DNA of 64,000 nucleotides, from contig CAKVGK010000002.1 in assembly GCA_934747385.1 (NCBI GenBank), positions 62,001-126,000 of the forward strand, given 5' to 3'. Made by a program: the position numbers and the translations under genes. Source of the stretch: an uncultured Clostridia bacterium. GTDB taxonomy: Bacteria; Bacillota; Clostridia; Christensenellales; UBA1242. Below are positions 25,970 to 33,418 of the stretch, in pieces (the first letter of the stretch is position 1; the number at the start of each line of letters is the position of its first letter). Below the pieces are notes generated by a model that worked only from the letters and a program-made list of their open reading frames with translations, was not told the DNA's origin and searched no databases.

Positions 25970-26083
25970 GTCGCAGCACGCCAATGGGTTAGTTTGCTAT
26001 GTGTTACAACGCAAACATATACCTTTAAGCGGCTGCTCCTTTTCCCCAACAAACCCATTTCATTTGGCTTTGTCAGGGACCCC
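25970..26083 (-). repeat. Dispersed repeat, copy B
   Basis: The minus strand aligns with 43129-43227 on the plus strand: shared blocks GACAAAGCC, AATGAAATGGGT, TGTTGGGG, CAGCCGCTTAAAGG, TTTGCGTTG and GCGTG-TGCGAC. It lies exactly between the two walJ tail copies. The other part of this gap, 25777-25879, holds nothing I recognise. Confidence 0.75.
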
Positions 26084-26109
26084 AAATTGACCTCGCAAAA
26101 TAAACTGAT

Positions 26110-26910
26110 TTATTTTTTGCTGGTTGGGGTTATTCTAAAAATTGTTCCACGTTGCTCGTGATGAGTGAGGTCAAGGCGGAAATCGCGGTTTGGAATAATG
26201 TTTTTGTTTTGCAAATAATTTGCAACTGTGCCAACAGCAAGATTTGTGGTGTTGCTGTGTTCGCTAATATGGCTGAGAACCACCAATCGAGTTCCAGTCA
26301 GCACCAATTTTTCAATTGCCTTGGCGCATTGAAGATTGCTCAAATGCCCGTGACTGCCGTTAATTCTACGCTTTAAAAATGGTGGGTATCCCGGGTATGC
26401 CATAAGCATTTCTGGGTCGTAATTGGCTTCTAAATACACGAGAGCACTGGACTTAATAACCTCAAAGGTTTCAGCAGAAAAATCGCCCAAGTCGGTGCAA
26501 ACTGAAACAATAGCGTCTTCTTGATTAACCCTATATCCAACGCAAAATTTGCTGTCGTGTGGCAAAGGGAAAGGCTGAATATGTAAATCTCCAATATCAA
26601 AATCTGTGTCAAAAAAAACAAAATTGTTAGGGTTAATGTGAATTTGGCTCATGATCACTTCTTTAACATTCGCGTGCGCGTAAACTTTAGTGTCGTAAGT
26701 GCGCACAAATTTTTCTATGCCCTTAATGTGGTCGCTATGTTCATGGGTGATTAAAATTGCATCAATAGTTTCAGGTGCAATCTGCAATTCGTTTAAAGCG
26801 TTAAAAATGTAAGAAAAAGTCTTGCCATTGTCAATCAAAATTCTGGCAGAATCTCCTTCAACATATGTGCAGTTTCCACTGCTCCCGCTTGCTAAATTGC
26901 ATATACGCAT
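26110..26910 (-). CDS. MBL-fold metallohydrolase, WalJ/YycJ type
   Basis: 266-residue metallo-beta-lactamase-fold hydrolase. The start MRICNLASGSSGNCTYV is typical of the YycJ/WalJ group linked with cell-wall and DNA-replication coordination in Bacillota. Metal ligands: THEHSDHIKG near 55-64 (HxHxDH), a His near residue 116 region (PLPHDSKFCVGY), D in CTDLGDFS near 139, and SHISEHSN near 216. It is not next to walRK here. No ribosome binding site; a complete promoter places transcription start at the ATG. Its C-terminal codons are duplicated downstream. Confidence 0.88.
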   Translation of the reverse strand: MRICNLASGSSGNCTYVEGDSARILIDNGKTFSYIFNALNELQIAPETIDAILITHEHSDHIKGIEKFVRTYDTKVYAHANVKEVIMSQIHINPNNFVFFDTDFDIGDLHIQPFPLPHDSKFCVGYRVNQEDAIVSVCTDLGDFSAETFEVIKSSALVYLEANYDPEMLMAYPGYPPFLKRRINGSHGHLSNLQCAKAIEKLVLTGTRLVVLSHISEHSNTTNLAVGTVANYLQNKNIIPNRDFRLDLTHHEQRGTIFRITPTSKK

Positions 26911-26916
26911 ATGCGC

Positions 26917-26945
26917 ATTTTAGCAGATAACCACACAATTTGCAA
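26917..26945 (-). promoter_or_regulatory. walJ promoter, leaderless geometry
   Basis: Minus strand TTGCAA at 26940-26945, 17-base spacer, TAAAAT at 26917-26922, six bases, ATG at 26908-26910. A ten-bp palindrome CGCATATGCG is centred on the start codon. Confidence 0.73.
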
Positions 26946-27010
26946 CAAAAATTGTTAATTTTTGATTGGAAGAATATGTAAAAATAATCAAAATTGCTTC
27001 AAACTATATA

Positions 27011-27038
27011 TTGACAAATTTCAACTATGGTGTATAAT
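27011..27038 (+). promoter_or_regulatory. Promoter of the 153-aa hypothetical gene
   Basis: TTGACA at 27011-27016, 16-base spacer, TATAAT at 27033-27038, then AAGGAG and ATG at 27062: a short ordinary leader. Confidence 0.75.
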
Positions 27039-27061
27039 TGTTCGCAGCAAGGAGAAATGTA

Positions 27062-27523
27062 ATGGACAACTATACCGACATGCTAAACGAATTAGATGCA
27101 TTTGAAATAGATTTATACGATAAAGTAAATCAAAACTTAAATTTAATGTATGTTTTTAGCCAGTTGAACAAAGAATACGGCAAAAGTGCAATCTGCCAGA
27201 AAATTAGCGAGTGGTACACTGAAATTCAGCTTGAAAAGAGCGTTGATGAAAGATTGATAAAAATCAACTCTATAAAAGATTATCTGGAAATGATAATTGA
27301 AAGGCTTGGCGAAGATAAAGAGTTTTATATGACAATGCTGGAAATTAAAAAGAGAAAATTTTTTTCAAAGTTGTTTTACAGACGCAAGTTGGATAGTGTT
27401 TTGGAGGTTATTTCAATTATCAACGATGTTACAGTTAATAACGATAACATAAAAAGCGATTTGATTAACAGGCAAAAACAAAATAATGAAAACCAGCAAG
27501 CCGCAGACGAAACAATCAATTAG
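27062..27523 (+). CDS. Helical hypothetical protein (153 aa)
   Basis: A charged, Asn/Glu/Lys-rich protein predicted by eye to be mostly helical, with segments such as LEMIIERLGEDKEFYMTMLEIKK split around residues 83-105 and an acidic-polar tail of Gln/Asn. No signal peptide, membrane span or cysteine cluster. I recognise no family. The start is set by AAGGAGAAATGTA before ATG. Single-gene unit with consensus promoter and long-hairpin terminator. Confidence 0.7.
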   Translation: MDNYTDMLNELDAFEIDLYDKVNQNLNLMYVFSQLNKEYGKSAICQKISEWYTEIQLEKSVDERLIKINSIKDYLEMIIERLGEDKEFYMTMLEIKKRKFFSKLFYRRKLDSVLEVISIINDVTVNNDNIKSDLINRQKQNNENQQAADETIN

Positions 27524-27536
27524 TGACTTTAAATTG

Positions 27537-27600
27537 GTGTGCAAAATTTAAGTTTTAGAGCAATAAAGACGCAAAAAACTTAAACATGCACACTTTTTTA
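27537..27600 (+). terminator. Long-hairpin terminator
   Basis: GTGTGCA (27537-27543) pairs with TGCACAC (27587-27593), with an inner TTTAAGTTTT / AAAACTTAAA stem, then T6. Confidence 0.78.
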
Positions 27601-27642
27601 ATTCAAAGCGTGCAAAAGCGTTAAATTTATTTAAAAGTTTTG

Positions 27643-27671
27643 TTGACAATAAATTTCAAAAAAAGTAAAAT
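27643..27671 (+). promoter_or_regulatory. hflX promoter
   Basis: TTGACA at 27643-27648, 17-base spacer, TAAAAT at 27666-27671. The leader to the hflX ATG is about 155 bases long. Confidence 0.75.
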
Positions 27672-27690
27672 AAAATACGAGGTGAAAAAA

Positions 27691-27708
27691 ATGAGCATAA
27701 ATCTTTAA
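27691..27708 (+). CDS. Leader peptide ORF upstream of hflX (MSINL)
   Basis: Five codons and TAA, preceded by GAGGTG at 27679-27684 with good spacing. It lies 20 bases after the predicted start site and before two mutually exclusive hairpins. It would suit ribosome-sensing attenuation; translation is not proved by sequence. Confidence 0.5.
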   Translation: MSINL

Positions 27709-27727
27709 ACTCAAATTAAAATTTTTA

Positions 27728-27775
27728 GGCAGGATTTTAACATAAAATTGCCAAATTCGGCAGTTGATTTTTGAG
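27728..27775 (+). promoter_or_regulatory. Antiterminator/terminator pair in the hflX leader
   Basis: Hairpin 1: GGCA (27728-27731) and ATTTTA (27734-27739) pair with TAAAAT (27743-27748) and TGCC (27749-27752). Hairpin 2: ATTGCC (27747-27752) pairs with GGCAGT (27759-27764), followed by TGATTTTT. Both use ATTGCC, so they exclude each other. Hairpin 2 is a weak intrinsic terminator. Confidence 0.5.
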
Positions 27776-27830
27776 TATAATTGGTGGCGGAAACGCAAAT
27801 TGCCTAAATTTAAGTTTAAAGGAGAAATTT

Positions 27831-28910
27831 ATGTTTGTTAATAACGAAATTATAAAAGAAAGGGCATATTTGGTTTGCCCATATGTTAATATTGAAAATG
27901 TTGAGCATCGCGCAAAAGAATTGGAGCAATTGACCGAAAGTGCGTTGTATGAAATTGTAAAATGCAATATTTTTCAGCCAAAAGAATTGAACGCTCGCAC
28001 TTATTTTGGCAGCGGCAAAGCAGAGGAAATTCGCGACGATATTAAAGCTCTTGGTGCAACAGTTGTTATTTTGGATTGCCCGCTAACAGGCAGCCAGTTG
28101 CGCAATTTAAGTGAAATTTTTGACGTTAAAACAATTGACCGAACAATGCTTATTCTGGACATTTTTGCCGGTCGTGCAAAATCCAGCGAGGGTAAATTGC
28201 AAGTTGAATTGGCACAACTTAAATATAGTTTGCCAAGATTGAGTTGTTTGGAGTTGAACCAAGAGCGCATGGCAGGCAAGGGTGCTGGTGAAAAATTGCG
28301 AGATTTAAGCAAACGCAAAATTCAAGAAGATATTAATAGGCTAGAAAAGGAAATCAAAGAAATTCAAAAAAATCGCCAAACACAGCGTAAGCAGCGCCTT
28401 TCACGCATGAAAAGTGTTGCTTTGGTGGGGTACACAAATGCCGGCAAATCCACACTCATGAACGCCATTGCAAAGGCGGGCACTTATGCAGATGATAGGC
28501 TGTTTGCAACTTTGGACGTGCTAAGCAAAAAAGTTTGGGACAATGGCACTGAATATGTGCTTATTGACACAGTTGGCTTTGTAAGCAATTTGCCACACGA
28601 ACTTATGTATGCGTTCTCTGCCACTTTGGAAGAAACAATGGACTCCAACGTCCTTTTGCTTGTTGTTGATGCAAGCGACCCTCATTGTTACGACCAAATT
28701 GCGGTTGTTGAACGTGAATTTAAACGTATGGAAATTGATCCAGGTCGCATAATTTTGGTTTATAATAAAATTGACAAAATAACCAACGCAGAGGCGCAAA
28801 ATTTAAAATCATACCCATACGACACATGTTATATAGGCGCAAAATCAGGCAAAAACATTGTTCAACTTAAACAAATGATAGTTGAAAAATTGCAATCTTA
28901 TAGTTTTTAA
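27831..28910 (+). CDS. hflX: GTPase HflX
   Basis: Ribosome-splitting GTPase that rescues stalled 70S ribosomes after heat or antibiotic stress. The 359-residue protein has the N-terminal HflX domain (NARTYFGSGKAEEI near 52-65, the Gly-rich signature), a helical linker, GxGxxxLE-like GKGAGEKLRDLSKR near 146-159, and the G domain: G1 GYTNAGKST near 199, G3 DTVGFV near 246, G4 NKID near 311. Start at 27831 has AAAGGAGAAAT. It sits behind a long leader with a mini-ORF and alternative hairpins, and directly before an ABC-F gene, another ribosome-protection factor. Confidence 0.95.
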   Translation: MFVNNEIIKERAYLVCPYVNIENVEHRAKELEQLTESALYEIVKCNIFQPKELNARTYFGSGKAEEIRDDIKALGATVVILDCPLTGSQLRNLSEIFDVKTIDRTMLILDIFAGRAKSSEGKLQVELAQLKYSLPRLSCLELNQERMAGKGAGEKLRDLSKRKIQEDINRLEKEIKEIQKNRQTQRKQRLSRMKSVALVGYTNAGKSTLMNAIAKAGTYADDRLFATLDVLSKKVWDNGTEYVLIDTVGFVSNLPHELMYAFSATLEETMDSNVLLLVVDASDPHCYDQIAVVEREFKRMEIDPGRIILVYNKIDKITNAEAQNLKSYPYDTCYIGAKSGKNIVQLKQMIVEKLQSYSF

Positions 28911-28979
28911 TTAGATTTAAATTCTTTTAAATGTGACGAAATTTTGTTACTACTTTTTCTTAAATTGAAGGAGGAAAGG

Positions 28980-30605
28980 ATGATTGTTAAAAATTTGTGT
29001 AAAGCATTTAAAACCAAACAAGTGTTAGACGATGTTTCTTTTGAGTTGCATCAAAGCGATAAGATTGGTTTAGTTGGAATAAATGGTTGTGGGAAATCAA
29101 CTCTTTTAAATATTTTGTCAGGAAAGGAAATGCAAGATTCTGGCGAAATTAAATTTAATAATACTGAAAGTGTTGCAATTTTGCAGCAAGAGATAAATCC
29201 ATCTCTGTATGAAATGTCAATAATTAATTATCTTAAAAGTCAATCTGGAGTTGGAGAGATTGAACAACAGATACAAGGTTTGGAGCAGAACTTAACCGAT
29301 GAAAACATGGATTTATACGGAGATTTGTTAAATCAGTTTCTAGCCTGTGATGGATATAATTTTGATTTGAATGTTGCAAATATTTTGTCAGGATTAAAAC
29401 TCAATAAGTCTTTAGAAGATAAAGTTGGGGTATTGTCTGGTGGTGAAAAAATTAAATTAATGTTGTCGAGTGTGCTATTAAGCACTAGTGAAATCTTGCT
29501 TCTTGATGAACCAACTAATAATCTTGATTTTTCGAGCGTTGAGTTCTTGGTAAATTATTTAAAAACATGCAAAAAATCATATATTGTAGTGTCACATGAT
29601 GAAAAATTTCTAGATGAAGTAACAACTAAAACTTTTGAATTAAAAAATGGACGTTTGACAGAATTTCCTTTTTCTTGTTCTAAATATTTAGAAATGCAAA
29701 ACCTTGCCTTTGAACAACGAAAAAGACAGTACTTAGATGCTAATGAACAACAAAATGTGTTAAAAACAAAAATTAATGAAGCTAAGGTAACGGCAAACAC
29801 TTCAAAAAAGAAAGTGGCAAAAGACAATGATAAGATAGGACATGACTATAAGGTTGGAAAAGGTGAAAACAAATCTGGTGCCTTGGTTAAAAAACTTACA
29901 AAACAATTGAATGATATCGAAATAGACACCGAATTTAGAGATAAACCAGTTTTTGATTTTAGAATAAATGAAACAGAAGAAAAATCATCAAAAGATATTA
30001 TGCTTAAAAATTTGGTTTGTGGTTATGATGGTTTTTCAACATGTAAGTTTGGGCTAGACATACCTTTTGGTACAAGGGTTTTAATTAAGGGAAGCAATGG
30101 TTCCGGGAAAACGACATTGCTTAAAACTTTAATGGGGGAAATATCTCCAAAAGCAGGAGAAATTTATCTTGGTCGTGGAGTTAAAATCGGTTATATTGAA
30201 CAAAACACATTAACCAATAATAAATTAGATCTTGACATGCTATCTTATATTGTTGAAGGTAATAGTGAAATTGATAAATCTTTTGTTTATCAAATCTTGA
30301 ATAGCTTTGGTGTTCCTTATGAAGAAAAAGATAAACCTTTTAAAGATTTCAGTGCAGGTCAAAGAACAAAAATTAATTTAGCAAAATTAGCTATCAACAA
30401 AGTAAATACATTGATTTTAGATGAACCAACAAATCATTTAGATTTGGAATCTGCTCAAATTCTATACAACGCTCTAGAATCTTTTAAAGGGACAATTATT
30501 GCTGTTACACATAATATGACATTAATTGATCATTTACATCCTGACATTGTTTTTGATATGAACATTTGTGCAATAGAGAACAAATCATTTGTTCAAAATA
30601 GTTAA
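28980..30605 (+). CDS. ABC-F family ATP-binding protein (ribosome protection type)
   Basis: 541 residues with two ABC domains and no membrane spans. Domain 1: GINGCGKST near 33, LSGGEKIKL near 152, LLLDEPTNNLD near 173. A charged interdomain linker follows (about 225-320). Domain 2: GSNGSGKTT near 371, FSAGQRTKINLA near 457, LILDEPTNHLD near 478. ABC-F proteins act on the ribosome E site, and several give resistance to macrolides, lincosamides, streptogramins or pleuromutilins. Codon use (GGA, TTA, AGA, GTA) differs from the GGC/TTG-rich neighbours, suggesting acquisition. Strong GGAGGAAAGG site; could be cotranscribed with hflX. Resistance is inferred, not shown. Confidence 0.9.
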   Translation: MIVKNLCKAFKTKQVLDDVSFELHQSDKIGLVGINGCGKSTLLNILSGKEMQDSGEIKFNNTESVAILQQEINPSLYEMSIINYLKSQSGVGEIEQQIQGLEQNLTDENMDLYGDLLNQFLACDGYNFDLNVANILSGLKLNKSLEDKVGVLSGGEKIKLMLSSVLLSTSEILLLDEPTNNLDFSSVEFLVNYLKTCKKSYIVVSHDEKFLDEVTTKTFELKNGRLTEFPFSCSKYLEMQNLAFEQRKRQYLDANEQQNVLKTKINEAKVTANTSKKKVAKDNDKIGHDYKVGKGENKSGALVKKLTKQLNDIEIDTEFRDKPVFDFRINETEEKSSKDIMLKNLVCGYDGFSTCKFGLDIPFGTRVLIKGSNGSGKTTLLKTLMGEISPKAGEIYLGRGVKIGYIEQNTLTNNKLDLDMLSYIVEGNSEIDKSFVYQILNSFGVPYEEKDKPFKDFSAGQRTKINLAKLAINKVNTLILDEPTNHLDLESAQILYNALESFKGTIIAVTHNMTLIDHLHPDIVFDMNICAIENKSFVQNS

Positions 30606-30637
30606 ATATGTTAAAATAAAAAATAATAGGGGTACAA

Positions 30638-31336
30638 ATGAAGTTTTTTACGGCAGATATTCATTTTAGTGACACACTCACAATGCAAACAGACAATCGT
30701 CCTTTCAAAAACATAAAGGAATATGACAGGTTTATTGTTAACAACTTTAACAAAACTGCCAAGAAGGGCGACACCATTTATGTTATAGGCGACCTGCTTG
30801 ACTGCAATGGCCCTAACACATACGAATGGAAAAAGGGTTTGGAGCAAATAAAAAAAATTAATGCAGAGCTAGTTCTTATTATGGGCAATAATGAAGACAG
30901 GGTTGTTAAATACTTTTTCAATAATAGTTTTGAAAAATTCAAACAATGTTGTTTTGAACATGGTATAAAACAGGTGTATCACAGCCTTATTGTTGAAGCT
31001 TGCGGCAGAAAAGTGAATTTGGTGCACCAAATAAAGGACGGCAAAAAGAATATGTGCAACTTTTTTGGTCACACGCACCTTTGTGCTGGCTTATACCATC
31101 CATATGGGTTGTGTGTTTCAACCGACTTAAATCATTTTAGGTTGTTCACTGAGGAGTTGCTTAGCGGTTACTTGCAACGCAAACACGATTTTTGGGAGCC
31201 AGACGACAACTTAAATTATATAAATCCATTCATCAAAATGGTTGACAAGAAATTGGTTAACGTAAAGCAACAAAAGTCAAAACTCTGGCAGGACTATGCT
31301 AGGCATTTAAAAGAGGATGGTCAATGCTTTGATTAA
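30638..31336 (+). CDS. Calcineurin-like metallophosphoesterase
   Basis: 232 residues. Dimetal phosphoesterase motifs in order: TADIHFSD near residue 5 (DxH), VIGDLLD near 49 (GDxxD), IMGNNEDR near 78 (GNHE variant with Asn replacing His), LVHQIKDG near 131, and FFGHTHLC near 145 (GHxH). The substrate cannot be inferred; relatives include small YfcE-type or protein-phosphatase-like enzymes. A GGGGT ribosome binding site precedes the ATG. Codon use returns to that of the host after the ABC-F gene. Confidence 0.85.
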   Translation: MKFFTADIHFSDTLTMQTDNRPFKNIKEYDRFIVNNFNKTAKKGDTIYVIGDLLDCNGPNTYEWKKGLEQIKKINAELVLIMGNNEDRVVKYFFNNSFEKFKQCCFEHGIKQVYHSLIVEACGRKVNLVHQIKDGKKNMCNFFGHTHLCAGLYHPYGLCVSTDLNHFRLFTEELLSGYLQRKHDFWEPDDNLNYINPFIKMVDKKLVNVKQQKSKLWQDYARHLKEDGQCFD

Positions 31337-31433
31337 ACCTCTCCAGTCACCACGTGCGAATGTGAACTAGGCGCTTATGCGGGCGTTTAAAAGGAATATT
31401 GTTGGAATAAATCGCTTTATGGGCTAATATAAT

Positions 31434-31473
31434 AAAAGTTTACGGAGATTTTTGTTTTCCGTAACTTTTTTTT
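31434..31473 (+). terminator. Terminator upstream of the Cys-rich gene
   Basis: AAAGTT(T)ACGGA / TCCGTAACTTT stem with T8. The 100 bases between it and the phosphoesterase stop hold no recognised gene. Confidence 0.82.
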
Positions 31474-31564
31474 AACGCTCTGCGTACTATGTACTATACA
31501 AAGGAAAATTAATGCACTTATGAAATTCTTTGTAAATACATAATCAAATACTTTAGGAGGAACT

Positions 31565-31774
31565 ATGTTCAACAAATTCTTTGGTGGCAACGATTGTGGT
31601 TGCAACGAGGGCATGAACACAGGCTGCTGCGGCGACTTCGCTTGGATTATCATCCTTATTTTGTTGCTTTGCAATTGTGGCTGCCGCATTGACCCATGCT
31701 TGCTTATTATCATTTTATTGTTGCTTTGCGGCTGCGGTTGCGGCGGAAAGAACAATGGTGGCTGTGGCTGCTAG
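31565..31774 (+). CDS. Cys/Gly-rich small hydrophobic protein
   Basis: 69 residues with 15 or so cysteines in CGC, GCC and CNCGC clusters separating two very hydrophobic stretches (AWIIILILLLC near 26-36 and PCLLIIILLLLC near 44-55), ending GGCGC. The strong ribosome binding site AGGAGG and conserved layout show it is a gene. Similar Cys-rich short proteins in Clostridia are auto-annotated as chorion-like or coat-like proteins; a spore-coat or membrane-surface role is possible but unproved. Between two terminators, so monocistronic. Confidence 0.8.
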   Translation: MFNKFFGGNDCGCNEGMNTGCCGDFAWIIILILLLCNCGCRIDPCLLIIILLLLCGCGCGGKNNGGCGC

Positions 31775-31856
31775 GAATTGCCACACCATTAAGTTGGTTT
31801 GCCCAAAAATATTGGTAACACACAAAAGAAAATTTTAAAAATTAGTGGTTTAATGT

Positions 31857-31882
31857 AAAGAGAGCACTGCGCTCTCTTTTTA
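31857..31882 (+). terminator. Terminator of the Cys-rich gene
   Basis: Stem AAAGAGAGC / GCTCTCTTT, loop ACTGC, then T run. Confidence 0.88.
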
Positions 31883-31883
31883 A

Positions 31884-31912
31884 TTGACTAAACAATGTAA
31901 GTGTGGTAAAAT
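31884..31912 (+). promoter_or_regulatory. Promoter of the subtilase-like gene
   Basis: TTGACT at 31884-31889, 17-base spacer, TAAAAT at 31907-31912 with an extended TGG. Confidence 0.75.
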
Positions 31913-31978
31913 TTAAGCAACAACAAAAATACAATTTGTAACATTAAACACTCAATATTTTGCAATAAAAGGATTAAA

Positions 31979-33154
31979 ATGAAAGCAGAGACCAAGGAAG
32001 AATTTATAAAAAAAGTTTGCAACAAAATTAAATTTCCACAAACGATAACAAATCAGTGGATTGACAAAATGTTTGACGAATGGCAAAATGCACAAAATCA
32101 ATGGGATTGCGATTGGGAAATGATTTGGCGCTGGGGTTTTTGTTATAAAGATATGAGCAAATTTGATTTATCGCAATTGGACACAAAACATTTGTCAATG
32201 CTCACTTTTAATTCTTCCACAATTTGGCCAGAAAGCAAACATATGCCAAAAGGTTTTAACCCATCAAAAATTTTGCAAAACGGCAAAAACCCAATGTTGG
32301 GCATAAAGGATTTGCACAGTCAAGGTATAACAGGCAAAGGTGTTGCGGTTGCTTGCATAGACAATGGCTTTCAAGGCAAAAATCACATTGAATTTAAAAA
32401 TGCAAAAATTAATGTTAAAGATTTTGCAAATGATGAAGCACATTTTCACAGTGAGTGTGCGTTGGCAAACCTTTTGGGCAAAAATATTGGTGTTGCGCCA
32501 GATGTTGAGTGTTATTTTTATTCTATTGACCAAGAAAATTTGTCAGATATAGCCGACCAAATTGTTGCCGCATTTGACGACATCATCAACAAAATTAATT
32601 CGGGCATCAAAATCAAGGCAGTTAGCCGCAGTGGGCCAATCTTTTACGAAAACATAAACGACAAGCAAATTTTGGAAATTTATGGCAGTGTTGAAGCCTA
32701 TCAAAAAATAAAAAACCGCATAAACAAACTTGAAAAACTTGGTTGCGCTGTTGTTGACTCTGGTATTTTTGGCAAAACATTCAACTGCTGCGATTTAAAA
32801 ATTTTTAAAAAGGGCAGTGAGGCGGACAATATAGATTTTTCATCTTGGCAACTTTCGCATTTAGATTTGGCAAAAACTTTGGTTTCTTTTGTTTGCGCTG
32901 GCAAAGTTGTGCCAGAGTTTTGCAGCAACGATGGTTACAAATTTGAACAGGTCAGTTGTTATTCTTGGACAATCCCACAAGCAATTGGAATGTATGCCTT
33001 GTGCTTGCAAGTTGAGCCAAATTTAACTTGGCAGGCTTTCACACAACTGGCTCAGCAAACTGCCAAAACAAACAAAAATGGTGTAAAATTGGCAAACCCA
33101 AAGGAAATGATTAAACAAGTTGACCTGCAAAAAGAAAATTTAATAAATCAATAA
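31979..33154 (+). CDS. Divergent cytoplasmic S8 (subtilisin-like) protein
   Basis: 391 residues with no signal peptide or propeptide. The subtilase triad can be placed: Asp in GKGVAVACIDNGF near 131, His in AHFHSECALANLL near 160, and Ser in CYSWTIPQAIGMYAL near 328, where the usual GTSMAxP is YSWTIP. The region around the oxyanion Asn is AVVDSG near 265, so the oxyanion residue is unclear. The first 100 residues form a Trp-rich N-terminal domain. Function unknown; either an intracellular protease or an inactive relative. AAAGGA precedes the ATG. Confidence 0.75.
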   Translation: MKAETKEEFIKKVCNKIKFPQTITNQWIDKMFDEWQNAQNQWDCDWEMIWRWGFCYKDMSKFDLSQLDTKHLSMLTFNSSTIWPESKHMPKGFNPSKILQNGKNPMLGIKDLHSQGITGKGVAVACIDNGFQGKNHIEFKNAKINVKDFANDEAHFHSECALANLLGKNIGVAPDVECYFYSIDQENLSDIADQIVAAFDDIINKINSGIKIKAVSRSGPIFYENINDKQILEIYGSVEAYQKIKNRINKLEKLGCAVVDSGIFGKTFNCCDLKIFKKGSEADNIDFSSWQLSHLDLAKTLVSFVCAGKVVPEFCSNDGYKFEQVSCYSWTIPQAIGMYALCLQVEPNLTWQAFTQLAQQTAKTNKNGVKLANPKEMIKQVDLQKENLINQ

Positions 33155-33161
33155 ACACAAT

Positions 33162-33194
33162 AAAGCAAGTGTAAAATTTTCATTTGCTTTTTTT
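33162..33194 (+). terminator. Terminator of the subtilase-like gene
   Basis: Stem AAGCAAGTG / CATTTGCTT (one G-U) and T7. Confidence 0.82.
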
Positions 33195-33296
33195 GTTTCA
33201 CTCAAACGATTAAATAAAAACTCAAATTTGAGTTTAAATTTAATATTTTGGGTAAAAATTAATTTTTAATTTGTGTAAAAAATTGGTTAAAATCTA

Positions 33297-33325
33297 TTGA
33301 CATAACTTGTTTATTGTGTTAAAAT
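33297..33325 (+). promoter_or_regulatory. rpoBC promoter
   Basis: Consensus TTGACA at 33297-33302, 17-base spacer, TAAAAT at 33320-33325. A leader of about 90 bases follows. Confidence 0.82.
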
Positions 33326-33333
33326 CGCTCAGT

Positions 33334-33351
33334 ATGAATAAATCTCGCTAG
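33334..33351 (+). CDS. Possible leader peptide upstream of rpoB (MNKSR)
   Basis: ATG, four codons and TAG, beginning one or two bases after the predicted transcription start, so it would be read as a nearly leaderless ORF. Its stop codon is in the closing stem of the leader structure. Coding status unproved. Confidence 0.3.
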   Translation: MNKSR

Positions 33352-33392
33352 GTGTGGTGCGCACCTTTATACATAGTATAAACTTTGGCGAG
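33344..33392 (+). promoter_or_regulatory. Structured rpoB leader, three-way junction
   Basis: P1 CTCGCTA (33344-33350) / TGGCGAG (33386-33392); P2 GGTG (33351-33354) / CACC (33362-33365) with a seven-base loop; P3 TATAC (33368-33372) / GTATA (33376-33380) with loop ATA. The stems abut with few unpaired bases. Conserved rpoB leaders are known elsewhere (Lacto-rpoB motif); homology to that is not claimed. Confidence 0.55.
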
Positions 33393-33418
33393 TAAACAAC
33401 TGAATAAGGAGTTAATGG

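Noticed and set aside
25952..26161. 69-codon frame downstream of rubrerythrin
   Set aside because: Antisense to the walJ tail copies and the dispersed repeat; no start signal.
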